A DNA stretch of 64,000 bases from Pseudoalteromonas shioyasakiensis. Lineage in GTDB: Bacteria > Pseudomonadota > Gammaproteobacteria > Enterobacterales > Alteromonadaceae. Positions 52,537-61,955 of the stretch are shown here, one piece after another. Below the pieces are notes generated by a model. It saw only the letters and a list, made by a program, of their open reading frames with translations. It searched no databases and was not told the DNA's origin. Both the position numbers and the translations under genes were made by a program. The DNA lies in contig CP058414.1 in NCBI GenBank assembly GCA_013391845.1, positions 446,001 to 510,000 of the forward strand. Direction: 5' to 3'. Each line of letters begins with the position of its first letter. Positions within the stretch are counted from its first letter, which is position 1.

Positions 52537-54933
52537 TTACTCATAACGAAGGATTAATGATGGACGGGTGCTGGCCGCTTTAAATGCTAGGCTTGCCACC
52601 GTTGCCCACGTGATAACCGCAACGACCACAGCCGCAGCGCCATACACCCACACAGCTTGTTCAATGCGGTCGTTAAAGTTTGCTAACCAATCTCCTACTA
52701 AGAAGTAAGTAACCGGGTAAGCAATAGCAATACTCACGCCCACCAGCACTAAGAACTCTTTAGCAATGATATTTACGATACTGATGCGAGATGCACCTAG
52801 CACTTTTCGAACTGCCACTTCTTTTTGACGACGCACTGTTGCAAACGAAGCCAAACCAAAGGTACCTAAGCAAGTTAAGAACACAGCAAGAGCGGTAAAG
52901 ATTAAAACGACATTCGAAATTCGCTCATCGCCTTTTAACAACGTTTTGTAGTTGTCTGCGAGTAAGTTAATTTTTGGCTCATAGATATTGGCTGAGATTG
53001 CTAATACTTCAGCGATCTGAGCTTTAATGTAAGGCAAGTTTTGCTGATCAATCGTTAAAATTAATTCTGATACAGGTGATAAAAAGTTAAAGCCACATAA
53101 GAACATAATATTTGAGTTGGCATCTTTAGCATTACCTACCTTTACATCCTCAACCACACCCACAACACGCATATCTACGCCGCGACCTGAGTCTTTAATT
53201 ACCTTACCGATAATGTCACTCATGTTAGTGTAACCCGCTTGCCTTGCGACAGATTCAGTCACAATAGTACCCGTACTTGTTACTCCATTTGCACGGCTTG
53301 CCCAATCACCAGCAAACTCACGACTAAAGTCACGACCAGCAACGAGTTTTAATCCTAGTGTTTTTACAACATCGTAGCTTGCGCCAACAACAGGCGTTAA
53401 GCTGCCAGACGCTTCACCATTTGGCCACGTTGGCATAAGTGTATTATTGATTGAAACGGTTAAACGGGTATCAATGACTGTTGTTTGCTGTACACCTTGA
53501 ATTGCACTAATACGGTTAACTAAGGCATTTTTTTCTTTTGTGAATACTTCGCCTACAGGTAGCTCTGAAATAACCAATCTTTGTGTTGTTTCATAGCCTA
53601 AAGGTAAGCTTTGTAAGTAAGTTAATTGCTTTAACAAGGTAATAGAGGCAATGATTAAACCTATTGCTAGTGAAGCCTGTAATGTTAGTAAGCTCTTACG
53701 AACCCATATTGCAGTATTACCACGTTGTAAGTCACCACTTAAAACGCGTTTTGCACTGAATGACGAAATAAAGAATGCAGGATAAAGCCCAGCTAATATG
53801 CCCACTGCAATTGCGACCACAATAATTGCAATGCCAAATTCAGAGGCATAATTCACGCCCAATTCGCGGTCTACTAGCTGATTAAAGCTTGGTAAAAATA
53901 GCTCCACTAAAGCACATGCAATCACCATTGAAAGCATTGATACCAACACAGATTCAGATAAAAACTGCGTTACTAACTGGCCTTTACTTGCGCCAAGCGC
54001 TTTACGCACACCCACTTCTTTTGCACGTTTAGTCGATTGAGCGACGGTCATATTAATGAAGTTAAAACCTGCAATAAGAATAAGTAACACACTTAAACCA
54101 ACACAGATCATGACCACTTGTTTAGCGCCACCCGCTTTCATCTCAAATGGTGATTTAGCCGTTAAGTGCAAATCAAGTAATGGATGCAGCTCTAAACTAA
54201 CTTGTTCCAGCATCGAACCGCTAAAAAAGCGCTCTGTTAAGGTTTTAGCTAATGCATCGGTATCGGTGCCCTCAGCTACACGCATATAAACATAACTACT
54301 GTTGATGTCTATTTTGCTTGGATCATGCTTAACATAAACAAGGTTTTTAAAAGCAAAGTGAGTGTTATCTGTTAAGTCTGCAAACACGGCACGCACTGTG
54401 TACTGTCCTTGTTCATGTGTTAGTGTTTCACCAATCACATCGGTGCGACCAAAAATGCGCAGTGCTTCTGATTCACTAAGCGCTAGGCTATCTGGTGTAC
54501 TCATTGCTGTTGTTAAGTCACCTGCAAGCGTTTCTAGAGCAATAAAGTTTTCAATATTAGGAGTCGCGCCATACAAAGCATTTAACTTATAGCCTTGGTT
54601 TCGATAACTCACATCAACCATAGCTTCACGGGTCAGCTCGACCATAGTTAATCCGAACACTTCTTCAACTTGGCTGTAATCTTCGGCCTGCTTTGACTGC
54701 ACAAAATTAAAAATAGGCACCACAGCTAAACCAAGTTTTGAGAAGTCCTGGCCAACGCGATAAACACGCTCAGCATGAGGCTGTTGGCTATCGTACGAAA
54801 GCTCATTTTTTGCAAACAAAGCAACTAGAATTGCCGCAGCTAAGCCCACACTCAAACCCAGAACATTTAAAATAAAGTGCTGTTTTTGGTTTTTGAACGC
54901 GCGCAGCGCGGTGATCAAATAACTTAAAATCAT
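52537..54933 (-). CDS. FtsX-like ABC permease, first copy of tandem pair
   Basis: 798 residues from the ATG at 54933, two bases past the ATPase stop, with AGAGGTGG upstream; an in-frame start at 54963 inside the ATPase gene is less likely. Two MacB-PCD/FtsX units: STKRAKEVGVRKALGASKGQLVTQFLSESVL and RRQKEVAVRKVLGASRISIVNIIAKEFL are the conserved cytoplasmic loops that couple to the ATPase. Two different permeases could form a heterodimer with one ATPase, as LolC and LolE do; this is inferred from the one-ATPase, two-permease gene order. Exported substrate unknown. Confidence 0.92.
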   Translation of the reverse strand: MILSYLITALRAFKNQKQHFILNVLGLSVGLAAAILVALFAKNELSYDSQQPHAERVYRVGQDFSKLGLAVVPIFNFVQSKQAEDYSQVEEVFGLTMVELTREAMVDVSYRNQGYKLNALYGATPNIENFIALETLAGDLTTAMSTPDSLALSESEALRIFGRTDVIGETLTHEQGQYTVRAVFADLTDNTHFAFKNLVYVKHDPSKIDINSSYVYMRVAEGTDTDALAKTLTERFFSGSMLEQVSLELHPLLDLHLTAKSPFEMKAGGAKQVVMICVGLSVLLILIAGFNFINMTVAQSTKRAKEVGVRKALGASKGQLVTQFLSESVLVSMLSMVIACALVELFLPSFNQLVDRELGVNYASEFGIAIIVVAIAVGILAGLYPAFFISSFSAKRVLSGDLQRGNTAIWVRKSLLTLQASLAIGLIIASITLLKQLTYLQSLPLGYETTQRLVISELPVGEVFTKEKNALVNRISAIQGVQQTTVIDTRLTVSINNTLMPTWPNGEASGSLTPVVGASYDVVKTLGLKLVAGRDFSREFAGDWASRANGVTSTGTIVTESVARQAGYTNMSDIIGKVIKDSGRGVDMRVVGVVEDVKVGNAKDANSNIMFLCGFNFLSPVSELILTIDQQNLPYIKAQIAEVLAISANIYEPKINLLADNYKTLLKGDERISNVVLIFTALAVFLTCLGTFGLASFATVRRQKEVAVRKVLGASRISIVNIIAKEFLVLVGVSIAIAYPVTYFLVGDWLANFNDRIEQAVWVYGAAAVVVAVITWATVASLAFKAASTRPSLILRYE

Positions 54934-54934
54934 G

Positions 54935-55636
54935 TTATGCCACCTCTGCTGTTTGTTGAACACGGTTAGCTTTATCTACCATCACTTGGCCATCAAGTAA
55001 GCGCACTAAACGGTCAGCATAATTGCCTTCTTTTTCTGAGTGAGTAACCACAATTACCGTGGTACCTTCGCGATTTAGCTCACGCAGCATCGCCATGACT
55101 TCATCACCATTTTTTGAATCAAGGTTACCCGTTGGCTCATCCGCTAAGATGAGTTTTGGATTAATCACAAGAGCTCGGGCTACCGCTACACGTTGCTGCT
55201 GACCACCCGATAACTGCTGCGGTAAGTGATCTGCTCTATGGTCGATTGCAACACGTTTTAAGATTGCGTCTACTCGCTGTTTACGTTCACTTTTTGAGAT
55301 ATTTTGATACTGTAATGGCAGCTCAACGTTTTCAAATACTGTTAATTCATCAATTAAGTTAAAGCTTTGGAAAACAAAACCAATCGACGCTTTTCTAAGT
55401 GTTGCTAATTGTTTTTCACCAAACCCTGCGATGTCTTCACCTAAAAATTCAAAACTGCCTGCCGATGGCGAATCCAACATACCTAAAATAGAGAGTAATG
55501 TTGATTTACCACAGCCAGATGGCCCCATAATGGCAAGAAACTCGCCTTCGTTTACATGTAAGTTAATATTATTAAGCGCTGTTGTTTCAACATCTTGAGT
55601 ACGGAATACGCGTGATAAGTTAGTTAATTTAATCAT
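54935..55636 (-). CDS. ABC transporter ATP-binding protein (LolD/MacB-like)
   Basis: 233 residues. Walker [10 protein letters not shown] (about 37-45), Q-loop [11 protein letters not shown], signature LSGGQQQR, Walker [14 protein letters not shown], switch VVTHS. Very similar motif pattern to the ATPase at 43422, so the two exporters belong to one family. It lies 11 bases after the adaptor gene and directly before the first permease; the single ATPase probably serves both permeases. Confidence 0.95.
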   Translation of the reverse strand: MIKLTNLSRVFRTQDVETTALNNINLHVNEGEFLAIMGPSGCGKSTLLSILGMLDSPSAGSFEFLGEDIAGFGEKQLATLRKASIGFVFQSFNLIDELTVFENVELPLQYQNISKSERKQRVDAILKRVAIDHRADHLPQQLSGGQQQRVAVARALVINPKLILADEPTGNLDSKNGDEVMAMLRELNREGTTVIVVTHSEKEGNYADRLVRLLDGQVMVDKANRVQQTAEVA

Positions 55637-55647
55637 TGTTTTTATCC

Positions 55648-56901
55648 TTAAAATTGTAGTTGTTGGGCTTTATCAAAGTTGCTATAGCTAGAGGTGATCA
55701 CGCGATCTCCGGCGCTTAGGCCACTTAACACTTCATAATAGTTTTGATTCTTTTTGCCAAGACGAATGTCTTTTCGTACTGCACGATTGCCATCTTTATC
55801 CATGACATAAACCCAGTTACCTCCTGAGCTGGTAAAAAATGCGCCGCGTTCAAGTAATAAAGCAGTGCCTTTGCTATCACCTAGCATCAGCTGTACATCA
55901 AGGCTTTGCCCACGTTTTATGTTACTCGTGCCATTAGGTAAATCGACTTCAACCTGAAACTGTGATTGCTGAACACGGCTATCAATTTTGCTAACTGTTG
56001 CCGCAATTTCGCCTTGCTCGTGTTCAATAAGCACTTGCATACCTGCTTGAACTTGGCTCAGGTAAAACTCATCTAGTCTCACAACTAACTTGTATTCATT
56101 AGGAATATCAATCTGCCCTAGGCGAGAACCACGGCCTTTTGATTCACCAATTTCAACATCAAGTTCACTTAAATAACCATCAGCAGGTGCTGTTACGAGT
56201 AGGTTTTCAAGGTTCTTACGTGCAAACTGTAGGTTTTTCTCTAACATGTCGGCACTGTCTTTTAACTGAGCTACCTGAACTTCACGAATGCTGTTTTCTT
56301 GCTTTTGACGCTCAAGAGTTAGTTCTTTACGAGCTTTGTAATACGCTAAATCTTCTTGAATTTCAGATAATTGCTCTTGTGCCAACACACCCGTTTTCAC
56401 TAGCGGCTGAGTCTGTTTTAAGCGACGCGATAAATGTGTGATTTTAAGATCGATTTCAAGCAAATCACGGCGTAAGTTCAAACGGCTGGTTTCCATATTC
56501 ATTTGCGTGTTACGTAAAAAGTTAAGCTGCTCAGTCACCTGTGCTTCACGGCTCATTACATCAAGCTGCAAGTTAGTATTGCTTAAACGCACAAGTGGTT
56601 GGCCTTTTTTAACAAACTCACCTTGCTCAACAAGTCGCTCTTCAACTTGGCCTCCGGCAATGGTGTCGAGATAAATGGTAGTACGAGGCATAACCTGACC
56701 ACGAAGACTTAAAGCATCAACAAATTCACCTTGTTGTACTGTGCTAATCGTTAAGCTTGTCGCGGTTACTTGCTGACTACGACCTGTTTGCTCAGTTTGC
56801 GTGAAACCATAAGCTGCAGCCGCAACAGCTAAGCATGCAGCTGCTATTACTGATTTCTTAAAAAATGCTTTGTTATTTGAGCGTGTAATTTTCTTATCCA
56901 T
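55648..56901 (-). CDS. HlyD/MacA-like periplasmic adaptor of the sigma-54 exporter
   Basis: 417 residues. N-terminal membrane helix (about 14-33), lipoyl half-domain (LRGQVMPRTTIYLDTIAGGQVEERLVEQGEFVKKGQPLVRL), coiled coil of about 130 residues, second lipoyl half (LVTAPADGYLSELDVEIGESKGRGSRLG), beta-barrel and membrane-proximal domain. First gene of a four-gene operon, with AAGGCG before the ATG. A sigma-54 promoter match lies 45 bases upstream, and inverted repeats for an activator lie further up. Confidence 0.9.
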   Translation of the reverse strand: MDKKITRSNNKAFFKKSVIAAACLAVAAAAYGFTQTEQTGRSQQVTATSLTISTVQQGEFVDALSLRGQVMPRTTIYLDTIAGGQVEERLVEQGEFVKKGQPLVRLSNTNLQLDVMSREAQVTEQLNFLRNTQMNMETSRLNLRRDLLEIDLKITHLSRRLKQTQPLVKTGVLAQEQLSEIQEDLAYYKARKELTLERQKQENSIREVQVAQLKDSADMLEKNLQFARKNLENLLVTAPADGYLSELDVEIGESKGRGSRLGQIDIPNEYKLVVRLDEFYLSQVQAGMQVLIEHEQGEIAATVSKIDSRVQQSQFQVEVDLPNGTSNIKRGQSLDVQLMLGDSKGTALLLERGAFFTSSGGNWVYVMDKDGNRAVRKDIRLGKKNQNYYEVLSGLSAGDRVITSSYSNFDKAQQLQF

Positions 56902-56945
56902 GTTGACGCCTTTAAGTTATCTAGGTGCTAATTACCTATAGATAA

Positions 56946-56962
56946 AACAACTCTTGTGCCAA
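56946..56962 (-). promoter_or_regulatory. Sigma-54 (-24/-12) promoter of the exporter operon
   Basis: Minus strand TTGGCACAAGAGTTGTT. It fits the consensus TGGCAC-N5-TTGC with exact spacing and only TTGT in place of TTGC. A start about 12 bases downstream would leave a leader of about 35 bases before the adaptor ATG. A sigma-54 activator gene is divergent from it. Confidence 0.82.
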
Positions 56963-57021
56963 CTTTTATTTTTATTAAATTACAATAACTTACACAAAAA
57001 TCAACAAGCATGTATATAATC

Positions 57022-57077
57022 AAGTGTCCGCTTATAGAACACTTCAAAACCCATATATCGTCCATAAATGGACACTT
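57022..57077. promoter_or_regulatory. Upstream activator sites between the exporter and the sigma-54 regulator
   Basis: Inverted repeat AAGTGTCC (57022-57029) / GAACACTT (57037-57044), and a perfect palindrome GTCCATAAATGGAC (57060-57073) running into GGACACTT (57070-57077). GAACACTT and GGACACTT start 33 bases apart, about three helical turns. An AGTGTTCC half-site follows at 57099. They lie 60-130 bases upstream of the -24/-12 element, where an NtrC-type activator binds. Confidence 0.6.
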
Positions 57078-57131
57078 TTACTATTTTCAATTAGTCTTAG
57101 TGTTCCCATAAAGGAATAATAATAAATAGCT

Positions 57132-58535
57132 ATGAAACAAGCAGGATCAATTCTTATCGTCGATGATAACCCCGACGTACTCATCGCCGCACGATTACTT
57201 TTAAAGCAGCATTATCAGGTTGTAAAAACCACAGATAACCCCTTTGATATCGAAGGTATCATTAACGCACAGCATGAGGCGGATCAGGCTATAGATGTTG
57301 TGTTACTCGATATGAACTTCACGCAAGACTCAATTAGTGGCAAAGAAGGATTCTACTGGCTAAAAAAGATCATGAGCCAAGACGCTAACATTGCGGTACT
57401 GCTTATGACGGCCTACAGCGATATTCAGCTAGCTGTCGAAGCAATTAAAGCTGGTGCCTCTGACTTTATTGCCAAGCCTTGGCAAAATGAGCAATTACTC
57501 GGTGCTGTAGCGGCAGCATTTTCACACGCTAAAGACAAACAGCAAGTTGGTAAGCTCACAAAACAAAAGCAGGCCTTGCAGCAGTCAATCGGCAATCAAC
57601 CATTTGAGTTTTTAGGCCAAAGTGATGCCATGCAGCAGGTTTTTTCGGTTATCGACAAAGCAGCCAACACAGATGCCAACATATTGATTAGTGGCGAAAG
57701 TGGCACAGGTAAAGAACTCACCGCACATGCAATCCACAATGCAAGCCAGCGCCAAAGCCAACCCTTCATAAGCCTAGACATGGGCTCACTAGCCGAAAGC
57801 CTGTTTGAAAGCGAACTATTTGGCCATAAAAAAGGGACGTTTACTGGCGCGAAAGAAGATCGCATTGGCCGATTTGAGCTGGCCCATGGTGGTAGTTTAT
57901 TTTTAGACGAGCTAGGTAATTTACCGCTTAACCAACAAGTTAAACTACTTGCGGCACTACAAAACAGGCAAATAACACCGGTTGGTGGCTCAAAAGTCCT
58001 CGATATTGATATTCGTTTGATTTGTGCAACGAATGAAAACCTCGAACAAGCAGTGACTGAAGGTAAATTTAGGCAAGACTTACTGTACCGTGTTAATACC
58101 GTAGAGATCCGTTTGCCAGCTCTGCGTGAGCGCAGTGAAGACATTCCATTACTGTGTAACTACTACTTGCAGCACTTTGCACATAAATACAAACGTGAGC
58201 TCTCGATTACGACATCTGATATGACACGTTTAAGTCAGTATCATTGGCCAGGCAATGTCCGTGAACTTGCGCATGCAATTGAGCGAGCAGTCATCCTATC
58301 AGAAGGCTCAGAGCTCGATATAAGCTCAGTGATAAGCTCACCAAGTACCAGTGTAAGCACAAATGAACTCTCTACAAACGCTGCTGACTACGACACTTTT
58401 GATCTTGAAATCATCGAACAGAGAACCGTTCGTGCAGCTTTAAAGCATTTTCAAGGCAACGTTAGTCACGCAGCTAAAGCACTCGGCCTGACACGCGGAG
58501 CCATGTATCGTCGTTTAGAAAAATATGGACTTTAA
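57132..58535 (+). CDS. Sigma-54-dependent response regulator (NtrC family)
   Basis: 467 residues. Receiver domain 1-125 with the phospho-acceptor Asp in VVLLDMNF and the Lys in IAKPW. AAA+ domain about 152-385: Walker A GESGTGKE, sigma-54 contact loop GTFTGA (usually GAFTGA), Walker B GGSLFLDELGNL, and R-finger region LLYRVNTVEIRLPALRER. A Fis-type helix-turn-helix is at the end (NVSHAAKALGLTRGAMYRRLEKYGL). It should activate the divergent exporter operon through the sites at 57022-57077. Three bases separate it from its kinase gene. The loop variant is worth testing. Confidence 0.93.
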   Translation: MKQAGSILIVDDNPDVLIAARLLLKQHYQVVKTTDNPFDIEGIINAQHEADQAIDVVLLDMNFTQDSISGKEGFYWLKKIMSQDANIAVLLMTAYSDIQLAVEAIKAGASDFIAKPWQNEQLLGAVAAAFSHAKDKQQVGKLTKQKQALQQSIGNQPFEFLGQSDAMQQVFSVIDKAANTDANILISGESGTGKELTAHAIHNASQRQSQPFISLDMGSLAESLFESELFGHKKGTFTGAKEDRIGRFELAHGGSLFLDELGNLPLNQQVKLLAALQNRQITPVGGSKVLDIDIRLICATNENLEQAVTEGKFRQDLLYRVNTVEIRLPALRERSEDIPLLCNYYLQHFAHKYKRELSITTSDMTRLSQYHWPGNVRELAHAIERAVILSEGSELDISSVISSPSTSVSTNELSTNAADYDTFDLEIIEQRTVRAALKHFQGNVSHAAKALGLTRGAMYRRLEKYGL

Positions 58536-58538
58536 TCT

Positions 58539-59843
58539 ATGCGAAATTTCATTAGCTTAGCTGGCCTATTAGCTGCACTAATTGGTTTCTCAATTGCTTT
58601 GTTTTGGCAAGTACAGCAAAGCGGGTTTTCTGCTATTTCGGCACTTTTAGTTATTTTAAATTTGGTATGTGCCGCGCAAATTTTTAATTTGTTTAAACGC
58701 CAAACAAGGCGTGCAGATATGGTTTTTCGCGCTTTAGCGAATGGAGACAGCACATTAGGCTTTGGTGACCAACACCCTATGCAGCAGCAATTTGAGCAGG
58801 TTAAACAACAAATTCAGGCTGCACGTTTTAATGCAGAGCAACAAGCCCAGTTCTTACAAGCGCTATTAATTCATATCGATCTAGCGGTATTAGTGTGTGA
58901 TGAACAAGGCACTATTATTGAAAGCAATCCGGCGGTCAGTCGTTTACTTGGGCAAGCAGTAAAGCACATTGATGATCTAGGTGTAATAGCAAACCTAGTT
59001 CAAGAAGCTAAACAAAATAGCCGTAATACCGTGCCATGGCAAAATGGCGAGCAGCACGATACGTTATCTGTGCAGATCAGTATTGCCGAAATCCAAGGTA
59101 AAGTTCGTAAAGTGATCAGTTTGCAATCTATTCATGATCAGCTGCAATTAAAAGAGCAACAAGCTTATAAGCGCCTCACCAAAGTACTGACTCATGAAAT
59201 TGCTAATTCGATTACGCCACTCTCTTCGTTAGCACAAACTTGTACGGCACTGCTGCCAAATGAGCTTAGTTTTGATGATCAGGAAGATAAACAAGACTTG
59301 CAACTCGCCCTAACAACACTCGCATCACGAACCGAGCATTTAGGCGAGTTTATAGCGCAATTTAAAAAGGTTAGTAGCTTACCCGCCCCACACTTACAGC
59401 CACATATTCTGGCAGATCTTGCCAAGCAAGTTGTAGCTCTGCACTCACAACAAGCTAAGCAACTTAATATTACTTTGAATTTATCGGTGCAAAGCCAACA
59501 GTTAGTAATGATAGATAGAGGCCAAGTTGAGCAAGTGATAATAAACCTGCTTAAAAATGCCCTTGATGTACTTAAACAATTAAATAATCCAGAGACAACT
59601 AAATGCATAGAGGTAAATATTGCACAAAATGCTAATCAGCAACTGTATTTAGAGGTCAGCGACAATGGTACAGGTATCAGCGATCATGTGATCGAGATGA
59701 TTTTTGTGCCATTTTTTACTACCAAGCAACAAGGCTCAGGAATAGGCTTAAGTTTATCGCGCCAGATCATGCTCAATCATGGCGGCGATCTGGTATACAT
59801 CAAACGCCAGCAAGGAGCCTGCTTTCGTTGCGTGTTCGGTTAG
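58539..59843 (+). CDS. Membrane histidine kinase, partner of the sigma-54 regulator
   Basis: 434 residues. Two N-terminal membrane helices (about 5-24 and 30-52) with almost no periplasmic loop, then a PAS-like domain (about 105-200, VLVCDEQGTIIESNPAVSRLLG), the H-box LTHEIANSITPLSSLA (phospho-His, about residue 223), N-box INLLKNALDVL, and ATP motifs DNGTGIS and GSGIGLSLSRQIM. The minimal loop suggests it senses within the membrane or in the cytoplasm, perhaps envelope stress caused by the exporter's substrate. Same operon as the regulator. Confidence 0.92.
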   Translation: MRNFISLAGLLAALIGFSIALFWQVQQSGFSAISALLVILNLVCAAQIFNLFKRQTRRADMVFRALANGDSTLGFGDQHPMQQQFEQVKQQIQAARFNAEQQAQFLQALLIHIDLAVLVCDEQGTIIESNPAVSRLLGQAVKHIDDLGVIANLVQEAKQNSRNTVPWQNGEQHDTLSVQISIAEIQGKVRKVISLQSIHDQLQLKEQQAYKRLTKVLTHEIANSITPLSSLAQTCTALLPNELSFDDQEDKQDLQLALTTLASRTEHLGEFIAQFKKVSSLPAPHLQPHILADLAKQVVALHSQQAKQLNITLNLSVQSQQLVMIDRGQVEQVIINLLKNALDVLKQLNNPETTKCIEVNIAQNANQQLYLEVSDNGTGISDHVIEMIFVPFFTTKQQGSGIGLSLSRQIMLNHGGDLVYIKRQQGACFRCVFG

Positions 59844-59928
59844 CTTACATAGTTAGAACACTTACTTACAATTTGCTAAGGCGCTGTTTGGTATCATGTA
59901 CCCATTAACGTTTAATGGATTAACCAAT

Positions 59929-60468
59929 ATGAAGTACCTCGCCTTAGCACTGCTCTCATCACTTGCCTTTATTCCTACAAAAAGCTTTGCTGGTATTTAT
60001 GACAGCCCTAATATGAACCTGTTTGTTAAGTCAGAGCATAATAGTACTGATTCAATCACCTCAGCCGGCATCGAATTTATGGCTAAAAATAACTACAGCA
60101 ATTTCGGCGCAGCATTTACAACGGCACTAGGCTCAGCAGAAGTATTTACTAAAAAAGGTGATCGGGAGACATTTCTAACCTTAGATAGCGGCATCAAATT
60201 TGGTTATTTCAGCGACTTTTTTGTCTATGGCGAAGTGGGCTTAGATTTAATTGAACTTGCTGTATACGACGACCGCGATGACCACGACTACAGCGACCGC
60301 TATGATGACGATCACAATAATATTGATGGCTATGTTGGTGTGGGTATGGGCGTGGACTCAAAGCCATTCAGAATAGAGGTCTATGCCAGAGCCAGAGAAA
60401 TAGACAGCCGCTATTGGGAAGCACAAAACCATGGTTATGCTGGGTTACAAGTTAGTATTTCGTTTTAA
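59929..60468 (+). CDS. Small outer-membrane beta-barrel protein with Asp-rich loop
   Basis: 179 residues from the ATG at 59929, which begins a clean signal peptide (MKYLALALLSSLAFIPTKSFA|GIY); the frame opens 11 codons earlier without support. The mature part alternates hydrophobic strands and ends in Phe after LQVSISF, as in small eight-stranded porin-like barrels. A loop at about 123-140 (YDDRDDHDYSDRYDDDHNN) is very acidic and could bind Ca2+ or another metal. No family name can be assigned confidently. Stands alone. Confidence 0.7.
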   Translation: MKYLALALLSSLAFIPTKSFAGIYDSPNMNLFVKSEHNSTDSITSAGIEFMAKNNYSNFGAAFTTALGSAEVFTKKGDRETFLTLDSGIKFGYFSDFFVYGEVGLDLIELAVYDDRDDHDYSDRYDDDHNNIDGYVGVGMGVDSKPFRIEVYARAREIDSRYWEAQNHGYAGLQVSISF

Positions 60469-60586
60469 TTTCAATTGGGTGAGTAAGTTAGCGAGCTGTT
60501 AATCTAATGGTCATTTTTAGCTCACCCTATGTTAAGCTTAGGCGCTTTAGTTTACCCGCACCTAAGTTAACGGAGTATTTTAATAC

Positions 60587-61864
60587 GTGTTTTTAAATCG
60601 ATTTTTAGGCCTTGTTGTTGTTTCTCTCATTGTAACAGGCTGTCAGACTGCCCCTGAGTCTCTTCCCGAAAAGAAGCCCACCATCAAAGCCAATCCTGGT
60701 ACTGTGGTTGCAGAAGCTAAAACAAAACAAGTAGACGCGGTGACACCGCTCAAATCAAGTGAGCTTGATGACGTATGGCAACGTATTCGCATTCAACTGC
60801 AGTTTAGCGATTCAAGTCACCCAGATGTACAAAAGCGCATTGCTTGGTACCTTACTCATCCAAATTACATGGAAGAAATAAGCCGCCGTGCAGCGCCGTA
60901 TTTGTATCATATCGTCACAGAAGTAGAAAACCGTGACTTACCAATAGAACTCGCTCTAATGCCGCTTATAGAGAGCGATTTTGATGCCAGTGCCTATTCA
61001 CACAAACATGCATCGGGTTTATGGCAACTCACCCCCTCAATCGCCAAATACTTCAATGTAAAAATTACCCCTTGGTATGATGGTCGCCAAGATGTGGTCG
61101 ACAGCACCCGTGCAGCTTTGGATTTTATGGAATACCTTTATAAACGCTTTGATGGCGATTGGTATCACGCTATTGCTGCCTACAATATTGGTGAAGGGCG
61201 AGTATTACAGGCAATTGCTCGTAATAAAAAACAAGGTAAGTCGACGGACTTCTTTAGTTTAAAACTACCATCACAAACCAAACAGTACGTACCTAAGTTA
61301 CTGGCCGCAGCACAATTATTAAAACACCAAAGAATGGTATTCCCTGCGATTAAGAATGAGCAAGCTATTGCAACCTTACCAGTGACTGGTGCAGTGATCT
61401 TAGCAGATAAAGCGAAGTGGTAAGAGCTTGAAGAGCTAAACCATGGTGTTATCCGATACCCAGCGGTGATTGATGCGCCACATATTGTGGTCCCCAAAGA
61501 TCAGCAAGCAAGTTATCAAACTCTATTAGCTAATCAAAAGAGCAATGATTATAGCCAGTGGCAACATTACACAGTTAAACGCGGTGATAGTTTAAGTGTG
61601 ATTGCAAAGAACTATAAAGTAACAGTTAGCCAACTGAAAACCTTCAATAACCTAAAAACAAACACCATTCGTATTGGTCAAAAGCTGATATTGCCGCAAT
61701 TAGCGGATCAGCAAATCGAGTATAAGGTGAAATCTGGCGATAGCCTTTGGAAGATAGCAAAGCAATACAAAGTCAGTATCACTAAGCTTAAACAATGGAA
61801 TAACCTTTCAAGAGATAATTTAAGAGTAGGTGAAAAGCTCACGGTGTTTATCTCAAATAGTTAA
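60587..61864 (+). pseudogene. mltD: Membrane-bound lytic murein transglycosylase D, split by an in-frame stop
   Basis: GTG start. Lipobox VTGC (Cys19), then an SLT domain with IELALMPLIESDFDASAYSHKHASGLWQLTPSIAKYF (catalytic Glu in LIESDFD) and YNIGEGRVLQAI. At 61421-61423 a TAA interrupts ILADKAKW-stop-ELEELNHG. The same frame continues without loss through the LNP-like linker (IDAPHIVVP) into two LysM domains (HYTVKRGDSLSVIAKNY, YKVKSGDSLWKIAKQY). A single CAA-to-TAA or GAA-to-TAA change would explain it. The upstream part still encodes a complete catalytic domain (278 residues) without peptidoglycan-binding repeats, so it may retain activity. Confidence 0.88.
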
Positions 61865-61872
61865 TACCAAAT

Positions 61873-61899
61873 CAGGGAGTTTTACTCCCTGTCTCTTTT
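61873..61899 (+). terminator. Terminator after mltD
   Basis: Stem CAGGGAGT (61873-61880) / ACTCCCTG (61884-61891), a three-base loop, then TCTCTTTTAT. Confidence 0.8.
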
Positions 61900-61955
61900 A
61901 TCTATCCAATTAAAGTTGTATCTTTATTAGTCTATAAAAACAACAATCAATAATT

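Noticed and set aside
57596..58144. 182-codon antisense frame inside the sigma-54 regulator gene
   Set aside because: Shadow of a strongly conserved coding gene; composition is Ser/Arg-rich with no domain.
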